Part shown: positions 18,367 to 25,818 of the stretch, one piece after another
How the letters are laid out: the number at the start of each line of letters is the position of its first letter
Numbering within the stretch: position 1 is the first letter of the stretch
Source: Flagellimonas taeanensis
Lineage (GTDB): Bacteria > Bacteroidota > Bacteroidia > Flavobacteriales > Flavobacteriaceae
Direction: 5' to 3'
Length of the DNA: 64,000 bases
NCBI RefSeq assembly: GCF_003584105.1
Contig: NZ_QXFO01000022.1
Coordinates: forward strand, 7,501 to 71,500
The notes under the pieces: generated by a model
Told to the model about the DNA's origin: nothing
Seen by the model: only the letters and a program-made list of their open reading frames with translations
Databases searched by the model: none
Program-made: the position numbers and the translations under genes

Positions 18367-18657
18367 ATGGATTTAGGTATAACAATAAAAAATATTAGAA
18401 AGCAAAAAAAGCAAACTCAAAGCGAGTTTGCTTCAGCTTGCGGTATTACTCAAACTTATCTTTCTCAAATAGAAAGTAACCAAAGAGAACCTAATCTTTC
18501 AACTTTGAAGTTAATTAGTAATGAGCTTAATGTTCCATTGCCAATTTTATTTTTTTTATCACTTGACAAAGATGATGTTCAACAAAATAAGAGACAGGCT
18601 TTTGAAATTATTAGTCCTTCAGTAAAATCTCTTGTGAATGAATTCTTTGCAGTTTAA
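18367..18657 (+). CDS. XRE-family HTH protein, retron accessory
   Basis: A 96-residue protein with an N-terminal Cro/C1-type HTH (about residues 5-62: QTQSEFASACGITQTYLSQI, then EPNLSTLKLISNELNVPL). A short C-terminal tail follows (NKRQAFEIISPSVKSLVNEFFAV). It overlaps the reverse transcriptase gene by 20 bp in another frame, so the two are one translational unit. XRE-type partners occur in one published retron family (I recall it as type VI of the Mestre scheme, unverified). It may bind msDNA, act as an antitoxin-like regulator of the 72-aa protein, or be the effector itself. Base composition is AT-rich like the RT. Confidence 0.9.
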   Translation: MDLGITIKNIRKQKKQTQSEFASACGITQTYLSQIESNQREPNLSTLKLISNELNVPLPILFFLSLDKDDVQQNKRQAFEIISPSVKSLVNEFFAV

Positions 18658-19510
18658 AAAAAATGAATTCAAAAAACTATGCGCATTAATTGGTTTTAAA
18701 CCTGCATTAGTTTCAGAGATTATTTCAAATATTGATGATTACTACTATGAAAAGATTGAAATAAAGAAAAATAAAAAAACAGGCGAAGTAAAAAAATATA
18801 AGGATGGAACTGTCAAGAAAAGGACTATCCATCCTTCTGTTAAAGAATTAAAGGCAATTCAAAAATCAATTAAGAAAAATATTCTTGCTCCTATTCCACT
18901 CCCGAAGGAGGTTCACGGTGGTGTGAAAAAGAGAAGTAATATTACCAACGCCAAACCTCATAAAGGAAATAAATACATTTTTACTACTGATTTACAGGAC
19001 TTTTATCCAAACATTAGTCACAATTATGTTCACGAGACATATTTAGGTTTAGGATTTTCCAACCACTTTTCAAATTCCTTGACAAAATTGACTACTTGGA
19101 AATATGCACTTCCACAAGGAACACCAACTAGCACTCATATTTCAAATTTAGTTTTTCTAAAAACAGATTACGAACTAATTCAATTGTGTAATAAAAACAA
19201 CATAACCTATACAAGGTATGTTGATGATTTAACATTCTCATCACCTTTTGATTTTAAGCATCTTTTAAATGATATTTTAGATATTATTCGAAAGAATAAT
19301 TTTAAGTTAAGTTATCGGAAAACAAAGTATAAAGGAAATCAAACAATCACAGGTATTAATGTATTTCTCAATAAAATAGAAGCTCCAGAACATATAAGGG
19401 AAAAATCAAAAATTGAATTGGAGAATAATACCGAAAAAAAGCCTTATTCGATTTATTTGAATAACATACAGAAAGAAAACAAACTAAAAGTAAAAAAAGC
19501 CAGCAGGTAA
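18638..19510 (+). CDS. ret: retron-type reverse transcriptase
   Basis: A 290-residue RT. The blocks are in order. TIHPSVKELKAIQKSI (about 64-79) is RT1-like. NAKPH (104-108) matches the retron region-X hallmark NAxxH. FTTDLQDFYPNIS (115-127) is RT3 with catalytic Asp118. LPQGTPTSTHISNLV (158-172) is RT4 and RYVDDLTFS (193-201) is RT5 with the catalytic DD. ITG (237-239) corresponds to region-Y VTG. Retron RTs use an msr-msd RNA as primer and template to make branched msDNA, usually as an anti-phage sensor. The ATG at 18638 lies inside the XRE gene; the next ATG (18663) is out of frame. The C-terminus is a little short, and its last codons run into the downstream repeat. The gene is strongly AT-rich compared with its neighbours, which suggests transfer. 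Confidence 0.92.
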   Translation: MNSLQFKKNEFKKLCALIGFKPALVSEIISNIDDYYYEKIEIKKNKKTGEVKKYKDGTVKKRTIHPSVKELKAIQKSIKKNILAPIPLPKEVHGGVKKRSNITNAKPHKGNKYIFTTDLQDFYPNISHNYVHETYLGLGFSNHFSNSLTKLTTWKYALPQGTPTSTHISNLVFLKTDYELIQLCNKNNITYTRYVDDLTFSSPFDFKHLLNDILDIIRKNNFKLSYRKTKYKGNQTITGINVFLNKIEAPEHIREKSKIELENNTEKKPYSIYLNNIQKENKLKVKKASR

Positions 19511-19607
19511 CAATGGCTATAAGTAATTGCTTGCCTACCTGTCGGCAGACAGGTCCTCGCGTACTTGCTAAGTTAACCTCTAAACCACGCAACCATTCAT
19601 AGCGGAG
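19505..19607. repeat. large imperfect inverted repeat at the 3' end of the retron segment
   Basis: The outer arms GCTATAAGTAATTGC (19516-19530) and GCAACCATTCATAGC (19589-19603) pair at 11/15 positions. Inside lies a perfect hairpin ACCTGTC-GGCA-GACAGGT (19537-19554). The element begins within or immediately after the last RT codons and ends before murF. Its shape (long imperfect palindrome immediately after a cassette-like gene) resembles dispersed repeats or attC-like sites that I recall next to accessory genes in Bacteroidota. Strict attC core sequences are not intact. Confidence 0.6.
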
Positions 19608-19638
19608 ACTTTTGGAAATACTCAATTAAACGATAGGG

Positions 19639-20913
19639 CTACAGTACATCCAACACTCGCTCCAAGGCCATGCCACGGGAGCCTTTGATGAGGAAAGTTC
19701 CCTTTTCAAATGGCTTTTTTAGAACATACTCCTTCAAATCTTCAAAGGTCTGGAACTTTTTGGCAATGGCATTTGTCCTGAAAAAGTTCTGACCGACAAG
19801 AAAAACGTTGTCAAACCCCAATTTCTGGGTCAGGTCGGCCATCATTTGGTGCTCCTCGGCCGCAGTTTCGCCCAATTCGAACATGTCCCCAATGATGAGA
19901 ATTTTGTTCTTGGCATCCATCAAACTGAAGTTTTCCAGAGCGGCCTTCATGCTGGTGGGGTTGGCATTGTAGGCATCCAGCACAATCTCATGGCCGTTCT
20001 TGGATAGGATCTGCGAACGGTTGTTCTGGGGTTGATAGGACTCGAGGGCAGTTTTGATGTCCTCCAGTGGGACATTGAAGTATTTGCCCATCAAAATTGC
20101 AGCACAGCAGTTGGGGAAATTGTATTTTCCAATGAGTTGGGTTTCCATGCGTATTCCTTCCGCCTCAAGGACCAGATACGGATTGGCTTCAATGAATTTG
20201 ATGTTGTAATACTGTGGGTCTTTTGTGCTGAACCCCATTTTTTTGATGTAGGTGCCCAACTTTTCCAATTGGATAGGATCATCGGCATTCATGAAAATAT
20301 GTCTGTCCTTCGAAATCAGATAATCATACAGTTCGCTTTTGCCTTTTATCACCCCTTCAACACCTCCAAAACCTTCCAAGTGGGCTTTCCCAAAATTGGT
20401 GATGTACCCAAAATCGGGTTGGGCAATCTTGCTCAGCATGGCGATTTCACCCATGTGGTTGGCGCCCATCTCCACAATGGCCATTTCGGTATCTTCCTTT
20501 ATGGATAAAAGAGTGAGCGGTACCCCAATATGGTTGTTCAGGTTGCCTTTGGTGGCAATGGTCCTGTATTTTTTGGAAAGCACGGCATTGATGAGTTCCT
20601 TGGTGGTCGTTTTACCGTTGCTTCCGGTCAGGGAAACCACTTTTGCCTTGCTCAGGTTTCTGTGGTACGTGGCGAGGTCTTGAAGGGTTTTCAGGACATC
20701 TTCGCATAGCACGAACCGGTCCGAAGTTTTATACTCTTCCTCATCGATAATGGCGTAGGCCGCACCTTTCTCCAAGGCGTCCTTGGCAAAGGCATTGCCA
20801 TTGAAATTGGGACCTTTTAAAGCGAAAAAAAGACAGCCCGGGGTTATTTTCCGGGTGTCCGTGCATATGGTGGGGTGCTCTATGAAAAGAGCATGAAGTT
20901 GTTCCAAAGTCAT
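19639..20913 (-). CDS. murF: UDP-N-acetylmuramoyl-tripeptide--D-alanyl-D-alanine ligase
   Basis: A 424-residue cytoplasmic Mur ligase. It adds D-Ala-D-Ala to the UDP-MurNAc tripeptide in peptidoglycan precursor synthesis. It shows the N-terminal substrate domain (DTRKITPGCLFFALKGPNFNG), the P-loop VVSLTGSNGKTTTKELI and the central block AIVEMGANHMGEI. It also has YITNFGKAHLEGFGG and the C-terminal domain with LDAYNANPTSMKAAL and GDMFELG. Length is slightly shorter than E. coli MurF, as usual in Bacteroidota. It lies downstream of gldJ on the same strand, but a strong terminator separates them, so murF probably has its own promoter in the 68-bp gap or depends on readthrough. Confidence 0.96.
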   Translation of the reverse strand: MTLEQLHALFIEHPTICTDTRKITPGCLFFALKGPNFNGNAFAKDALEKGAAYAIIDEEEYKTSDRFVLCEDVLKTLQDLATYHRNLSKAKVVSLTGSNGKTTTKELINAVLSKKYRTIATKGNLNNHIGVPLTLLSIKEDTEMAIVEMGANHMGEIAMLSKIAQPDFGYITNFGKAHLEGFGGVEGVIKGKSELYDYLISKDRHIFMNADDPIQLEKLGTYIKKMGFSTKDPQYYNIKFIEANPYLVLEAEGIRMETQLIGKYNFPNCCAAILMGKYFNVPLEDIKTALESYQPQNNRSQILSKNGHEIVLDAYNANPTSMKAALENFSLMDAKNKILIIGDMFELGETAAEEHQMMADLTQKLGFDNVFLVGQNFFRTNAIAKKFQTFEDLKEYVLKKPFEKGTFLIKGSRGMALERVLDVL

Positions 20914-20926
20914 GGACCGAAGATAG

Positions 20927-20960
20927 AAAAAAGCCCCGATGTTTTGATCGGGGCTTTTTT
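20927..20960 (-). terminator. rho-independent terminator of gldJ
   Basis: The perfect stem AAAAAAGCCCCGAT/ATCGGGGCTTTTTT with a 6-nt loop lies between the gldJ stop and the murF start. It has U-tracts in both orientations but serves gldJ on the minus strand. Confidence 0.92.
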
Positions 20961-20981
20961 AAAATACTTTAGGATATGTGC

Positions 20982-22634
20982 TTATTTGGCTTTTTTATGT
21001 CTGACCGTTTTGTTGTTGGTCTTGGACTTGGATCCAACCCTTGACATGGCACATCGGAACCCAATATCGTCGGTTGCCATGTACTGGGGCAGGTACCTGC
21101 GTTGGGCAGGGTCTAACCAGAAGGCCCTATCCCTCCAAGAACCTCCTTTGTACACACGCACTTCGTCGTTGATCAATGAGGTCCTGTAGTTGGAAGTGTC
21201 GTACTGGCGAATGAGTTTTCCGGTAGAATCACGCTCTACCTTATGCTTGGGTGAATCGTACATTTTTCTGTTGTCCGCTTCATCACTGAACTTCTCAAAG
21301 AACCTTGATGATCCTGGGTCACCGTCCCTGTAACCACGGTTATCACTTTTGTCAAAGTTGGTCCTTAGGTAGGTTTCTTCCTTGCCAACGGGAACTTCTT
21401 TGATCTCGCCGGGTAGATTGATGGCCACGATTTTGCCGTTGGGCAATGTGTCGTATACAATCTTGTCCTGTAGGATTTCGACCTTGCCATCTTCCCCGAT
21501 GGCCTTTTTCATGAATACGTTTCCTCTGTAGTAGTTGAAGTCGCTGATTTCGTCATCCACGATGGGACGATACACATCGGCAACCCATTCGCTCACGTTT
21601 CCGGCCATATCATATAGACCAAAATCGTTAGGCTTGTATGATTTCACTTGTGCGGTGATATCGGCACCGTCGTCGGACCATCCGGCGATACCGCCGTAAT
21701 CACCCTTACCTTGTTTGAAGTTGGCCAATTGGTCACCACGTCCCACACGTTGACCGTTTCGGGTGTAGTCACCTTCCCAAGGATATTTTTTTCTGCCACG
21801 GTAGTTGTTGTACTCCCTGGTGCCCACAAGGGCCTGGGCAGCATATTCCCATTCGGTCTCAGTGGGAAGCCTATATTCTGGCATGATTACACCACTGCTT
21901 CTTTTGGCGAATGCATTGATGGAATCGCGCTTTTGTTTTCCTTGGAGGGAATCGATCTCTCCTCCATAGACGGACTCTGGATTGTTCAGGTAGGCCTCAG
22001 TACTGAAAGTGCCTTCTATTTCGCCATTCAATACTTTGTATTTGGCATCTTCGGCCAAATAGCCTTCCCTTTCCAGCATCACTTCGTTCACCCTGTCCGT
22101 TCTCCATTCAGCATACTGAGTGGCCTGTACCCAGTTTACACCGACTACGGGATATTCGGCGTAGGCGGGGTGTCTAAGGTAGTTGTTGGTCATGGTCTCG
22201 TTGAAGCCCAATCGGTTTCTCCAAACCAAAGTATCGGGTAGGGCCCCGGTATAGATGTTTGCGTAATTGGGATTGTCCGGAGGGTAGACTGCCTTCAGGT
22301 AATCCAAATACTCAAGGTACATTACATTGGTCACCTCGGTCTCGTCCATATAGAACGACTGTACGTGCTGTTGGGTAGGTGTGTTGTTCCAATCGTGCAT
22401 GATGTCGTCTTGGACTTGACCTTTGGTAAAGGTTCCACCCTCAACAAAAACAGTCCCTGGAGGGGTTTCCTGCTCCTTGAAGTCCGAATTGTATTGGAAT
22501 CCGCCTTCTTTGGCATTTATTTTCCACCCAGTGGCTCTGGAAACATCCTTGGATGATGAGGAGTTTTTACAACTGGAAAAACTTCCCATTACAATGGCGC
22601 AAGAAAGTACAACTTTGATGAAGTGTTTTTTCAT
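20982..22634 (-). CDS. gldJ: gliding motility lipoprotein GldJ
   Basis: A 550-residue lipoprotein needed for gliding motility and stability of the type IX secretion system in Flavobacteriia. The ATG at 22634 starts a lipoprotein signal, MKKHFIKVVLSCAIVMGSFS, with the lipid-bearing Cys next. A longer frame exists but would only add a non-signal leader. The body is an FGE-sulfatase/SUMF1-like fold: GTVFVEGGTFTKG, MDETEVTNVMYLEYLDYLK, LPTETEWEYAAQAL, GLYDMAGNVSEWVADVY, and near the C-terminus RVYKGGSWRDRAFWLDPAQR. The Lys-rich C-terminal tail (NKTVRHKKAK) is also typical. It is divergent from porV, another T9SS gene. Confidence 0.95.
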   Translation of the reverse strand: MKKHFIKVVLSCAIVMGSFSSCKNSSSSKDVSRATGWKINAKEGGFQYNSDFKEQETPPGTVFVEGGTFTKGQVQDDIMHDWNNTPTQQHVQSFYMDETEVTNVMYLEYLDYLKAVYPPDNPNYANIYTGALPDTLVWRNRLGFNETMTNNYLRHPAYAEYPVVGVNWVQATQYAEWRTDRVNEVMLEREGYLAEDAKYKVLNGEIEGTFSTEAYLNNPESVYGGEIDSLQGKQKRDSINAFAKRSSGVIMPEYRLPTETEWEYAAQALVGTREYNNYRGRKKYPWEGDYTRNGQRVGRGDQLANFKQGKGDYGGIAGWSDDGADITAQVKSYKPNDFGLYDMAGNVSEWVADVYRPIVDDEISDFNYYRGNVFMKKAIGEDGKVEILQDKIVYDTLPNGKIVAINLPGEIKEVPVGKEETYLRTNFDKSDNRGYRDGDPGSSRFFEKFSDEADNRKMYDSPKHKVERDSTGKLIRQYDTSNYRTSLINDEVRVYKGGSWRDRAFWLDPAQRRYLPQYMATDDIGFRCAMSRVGSKSKTNNKTVRHKKAK

Positions 22635-23009
22635 AATTTGGGCTTGAATACTTAAAGTACTTGGGGTTGTCCGCCCCAGTAAATTCAATTTGTTTTGATC
22701 TTATTTAATCCTTTCGATGGCATTAGAACGATGTTTTTGCCATTATATTTTGTGCTCATCAAATAATTGCGGCAATGTCGTTGCCAACATTTGCTATACA
22801 TTTGTAACGCAAATGAATGTGAAATAGTATTGACTGACCAGCTTTTAACGGTTTCAAGAAAATGGTTGTCATATATATAGGTGGGGCATTGTCTTTTTGT
22901 GCATTAAAAAAACACATCCCATTACAAGAATTTGTGCAAAACGCCGTTTATGTTGTAATGTGTCCAAAGCTTTTTGGAGCAAAACTTTACTAAACGCTTA
23001 AATCATAGC
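22635..23009. promoter_or_regulatory. divergent gldJ/porV regulatory region with a long hairpin
   Basis: 375 bp with no ORF worth calling. On the plus strand a TACATTTG -7 box at 22797-22804 could drive porV with a leader of about 200 nt. That leader would contain a hairpin with arms ACAC/ATTACAA (22912-22927) and TTGTAATGTGT (22953-22963), then CCAAA-GCTT-TTTGG (22964-22977) just before the ATG. In F. johnsoniae I recall porU lying between gldJ and porV; here there is no room for it. Confidence 0.5.
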
Positions 23010-24161
23010 ATGAAAAAGTTACTGATATTGGCAGTCCTTCTTACTGTGGCCCTACCCGAACAGACAAGTGCCCAACAAGAAAGAGCGATCACAACGGCAG
23101 TCCCTTTTTTGACCATAGCCGCGGATGCCAGGGCATCTGGAATGGGGGATATGGGTGTTGCCACTTCTTTTGATGCGTATTCACAACAATGGAACCCGGC
23201 CAAATATGCCTTTGCTACCCAAAAATCGGGTGTGGGGGTCAGCTACACCCCTTATTTGGAGACTATTGTGAACGATGTTTCGCTATTGAGTGCCAATTAT
23301 TACAATAAACTTAATGACAGGAGTGCCTTCGCTTTTGGTATAAGGTATTTTGGCCTTGGGGATATAGAACTTCGTCAAACCATTGAACAAGAGGCAACTT
23401 TGGTGAAACCCAATGAATTTGCTTTGGATGGATCCTACTCCTTAAAATTGAGCCAGAGTTTTTCCATGGCTGTGGTTGGAAGGTTTATCAGCTCCAACTT
23501 AAGGTTCCAGGACGGGACCCAAGATTCGCAGGCGGCCAACGCCTTTGCGGTGGATGTGGCGGGTTTCTACAGGTCTCCTGAAATAGCATACAACAACTAC
23601 AATGGGCGATGGAGGCTTGGGTTCAACATATCCAATATTGGGGGGTCGCTCCAATATGATGAAGGGGGGCAACAAAACTTTTTGCCTACCAATCTTAAGT
23701 TTGGGGCAGGATTTGATTTCATCTTCGACCAGGACAATGTTTTGGCCATCAATTCCGAGTTCAACAAACTGTTGGTGCCCACACCCAGAGATTTTGATGG
23801 GGATGGGGATATCGATACGGAAGACAACGACCAATACCAGAGCATAGGTTTTTTTAATGGGATATTCGAATCTTTTGGAGATGCCCCGGACGGTTTCAGC
23901 GAAGAGCTCAAAGAAGTGACATGGGCCCTCGGTGCAGAGTACCGCTTCAGGGAGGCCTTTATGCTGAGAGGGGGTTACTTTAACGAGAGCGAGGAAAAAG
24001 GATCTAGGAAGTTCTTCACGTTGGGGGCCGGATTCAAGTATAAAACCGCCCAAATAGACCTTTCCTACCTGTTCTCCACTTCGCAGGTCAGAAACCCCTT
24101 GGAGAATACCCTACGCTTTTCGTTGACCTTCAACTTTGGGGAGGAATTTTTCAACGACTGA
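23010..24161 (+). CDS. porV: type IX secretion outer-membrane channel component PorV (LptO)
   Basis: A 383-residue outer-membrane beta-barrel (FadL family). It shuttles T9SS cargo from the translocon and presents its C-terminal domain to the PorU sortase. The signal peptide from ATG 23010 is MKKLLILAVLLTVALPEQTSA. Diagnostic parts are TAVPFLTIAADARASGMGDM, then QQWNPAKYAF and LRFSLTFNFGEEFF at the C-terminus with aromatic barrel ends. An Asp-rich loop, DFDGDGDIDTEDNDQYQ, may bind calcium. The frame opens at 22974, but the later ATG fits the signal peptide. It is followed by cdd and pdhA-pdhC, a flavobacterial gene order I have seen before. Confidence 0.94.
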   Translation: MKKLLILAVLLTVALPEQTSAQQERAITTAVPFLTIAADARASGMGDMGVATSFDAYSQQWNPAKYAFATQKSGVGVSYTPYLETIVNDVSLLSANYYNKLNDRSAFAFGIRYFGLGDIELRQTIEQEATLVKPNEFALDGSYSLKLSQSFSMAVVGRFISSNLRFQDGTQDSQAANAFAVDVAGFYRSPEIAYNNYNGRWRLGFNISNIGGSLQYDEGGQQNFLPTNLKFGAGFDFIFDQDNVLAINSEFNKLLVPTPRDFDGDGDIDTEDNDQYQSIGFFNGIFESFGDAPDGFSEELKEVTWALGAEYRFREAFMLRGGYFNESEEKGSRKFFTLGAGFKYKTAQIDLSYLFSTSQVRNPLENTLRFSLTFNFGEEFFND

Positions 24162-24186
24162 CAAAGAACAGCATAAATATTGACCA

Positions 24187-24213
24187 AAAAACCTATCCCC
24201 GTGGATGGGTTTT
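24187..24213 (+). terminator. likely terminator after porV
   Basis: An imperfect stem AAAACCTATCC/GGATGGGTTTT with a short loop and a T-rich tail, in the gap between porV and cdd. Confidence 0.6.
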
Positions 24214-24242
24214 CTTATTTTTGGGAGACACCTAAAACTTGA

Positions 24243-24734
24243 ATGGAGAAAAAAAGGATTGCCTTTGAACTGCTCATTTTCCAAAACGATGATGAGCTGT
24301 CACAAAACGAGCAAAAATTGTTAAGCGCTGCAGAGCGTGCAAGGGAAAGTGCCTATGCGCCCTATTCGCATTTCAAGGTGGGTGCGGCCGTTCTGTTGGA
24401 AAACGGGGAAACGGTCATGGGGAGCAACCAAGAGAACGCATCCTATCCATCCGGGCTCTGTGCCGAGCGGGTGGCCGTGTTTCAGGCGGGGGCAAGGTTT
24501 CCGGGCGTTCCCATCGTATCCATTGCCATAACTGCAGCCTCGGAAGGGCATCAAGTGGATGTTCCGGCAGCGCCGTGTGGCAATTGCAGACAGTCCATTA
24601 TCGAGTACGAGCAAAAGCAAAAATCACCCATTTCCATATTGCTCAAAGGGGAGAAAGGACCCATTTATAAATGCAGTTCGTTGGCCGATATTTTGCCCTT
24701 GGCCTTCAACAGTTCATTTTTGGGCGATTCTTAA
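24243..24734 (+). CDS. cdd: cytidine deaminase
   Basis: A 163-residue zinc enzyme that deaminates cytidine and deoxycytidine to uridine and deoxyuridine (pyrimidine salvage). The active site is complete: YSHFKVGAAVLLENG, then the catalytic zinc ligand and Glu in SGLCAERVAVFQAG, and the second zinc motif PCGNCRQSIIEYE. It is longer than the E. coli-type core at the N-terminus, as usual for Bacteroidota enzymes of about 160 residues. It sits between porV and pdhA on the same strand with gaps of about 80 bp either side. Confidence 0.95.
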   Translation: MEKKRIAFELLIFQNDDELSQNEQKLLSAAERARESAYAPYSHFKVGAAVLLENGETVMGSNQENASYPSGLCAERVAVFQAGARFPGVPIVSIAITAASEGHQVDVPAAPCGNCRQSIIEYEQKQKSPISILLKGEKGPIYKCSSLADILPLAFNSSFLGDS

Positions 24735-24815
24735 ATCAATTCTTTTTCCAAAAGGAGATATATATGTATTTTTGCTCCTCTCCCCGAAGGGGGATTTCAA
24801 TTAATACTACAGTTG

Positions 24816-25814
24816 ATGAAAAAAATCACCAAAGAAGTTTACCTAAAATGGTATGAGGACATGTTGTTCTGGAGGAAGTTCGAGGACAAATTGGCCGCAG
24901 TATATATTCAACAAAAAGTAAGGGGCTTTCTGCACCTATATAATGGGCAAGAGGCTGTTCTGGCAGGTTCGCTCCATGCCATGGACCTCACCAAGGACCG
25001 GATGATCACCGCCTACCGTAACCACGTCCAGCCCATCGGGATGGGTGTGGATCCCAGAAGGGTGATGGCCGAGCTATATGGCAAGGTGACTGGTACTTCA
25101 AAAGGGATGGGAGGCTCCATGCACATCTTTTCCAAAGAACACCGTTTTTATGGTGGACACGGAATTGTAGGTGGACAGATCCCTCTAGGCGCCGGATTGG
25201 CATTTGGTGACAAATATTTCAAAAGGGATTCCGTGACCCTTTGCTATATGGGGGACGGGGCAGTGAGACAAGGTTCCCTACACGAATCCTTCAACTTGGC
25301 CATGTTGTGGCAATTGCCTGTGGTCTTCATCTGTGAGAACAACGGATATGCCATGGGAACATCGGTGGCCCGTACCTCACACTCCACCGAGATCTGGAAA
25401 TTGGGCTTGGGCTATGAAATGCCCTGCGGCCCTGTGGACGGTATGGATCCTGCCATAGTCGCCAAAGAAGTGGACAAGGCTGTGGAAAGGGCCCGTACCG
25501 GAGGAGGACCCACTTTCTTGGAAATGAAGACGTACCGTTACCGAGGGCACTCCATGTCGGATGCACAGCACTACAGGACCAAGGAAGAGGTGGAAGAGTA
25601 CAAGAAAATTGATCCGATCACCCAAGTAAAGGACATCATCCTTGAAAAGGGATATGCGACTGCGGACGAAATCAAGAAAATAGACAAGAGGGTAAAAGAT
25701 TTGGTGAGCGAGTGTGAACAGTTTGCAGAAGAATCGGATTTCCCACCAAAGGAACAATTGTACGACACCGTGTACGAACAAGAAGACTATCCATTTTTAC
25801 AACATAAACTTTAA
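24816..25814 (+). CDS. pdhA: pyruvate dehydrogenase E1 component, alpha subunit
   Basis: A 332-residue thiamine-diphosphate-dependent E1-alpha that decarboxylates pyruvate for the pyruvate dehydrogenase complex. The ThDP motif is GDGAVRQGSLHESFNLAMLW ending at the ENN of VVFICENNGYAMGTSV. The phosphorylation-loop region is TYRYRGHSMSDAQHYRTKEE, and GGSMHIF and GGHGIVGGQIPLGAG are typical. The frame has TTG ATG at 24813; the ATG at 24816 is used. pdhC follows after only 4 bp. The beta subunit is not here, as is common in flavobacteria where pdhB lies elsewhere. Confidence 0.95.
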   Translation: MKKITKEVYLKWYEDMLFWRKFEDKLAAVYIQQKVRGFLHLYNGQEAVLAGSLHAMDLTKDRMITAYRNHVQPIGMGVDPRRVMAELYGKVTGTSKGMGGSMHIFSKEHRFYGGHGIVGGQIPLGAGLAFGDKYFKRDSVTLCYMGDGAVRQGSLHESFNLAMLWQLPVVFICENNGYAMGTSVARTSHSTEIWKLGLGYEMPCGPVDGMDPAIVAKEVDKAVERARTGGGPTFLEMKTYRYRGHSMSDAQHYRTKEEVEEYKKIDPITQVKDIILEKGYATADEIKKIDKRVKDLVSECEQFAEESDFPPKEQLYDTVYEQEDYPFLQHKL

Positions 25815-25818
25815 GTAG

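Noticed and set aside
19505..19607. A true integron attC site
   Set aside because: The long palindrome is suggestive, but intact RYYYAAC/GTTRRRY core sites are not found and no integron integrase is in the window; kept only as a repeat.
17034..19640. A duplicated tRNA-Val 3' end marking a classic island attachment site
   Set aside because: I looked for a copy of the tRNA 3' end near the right edge and found none.
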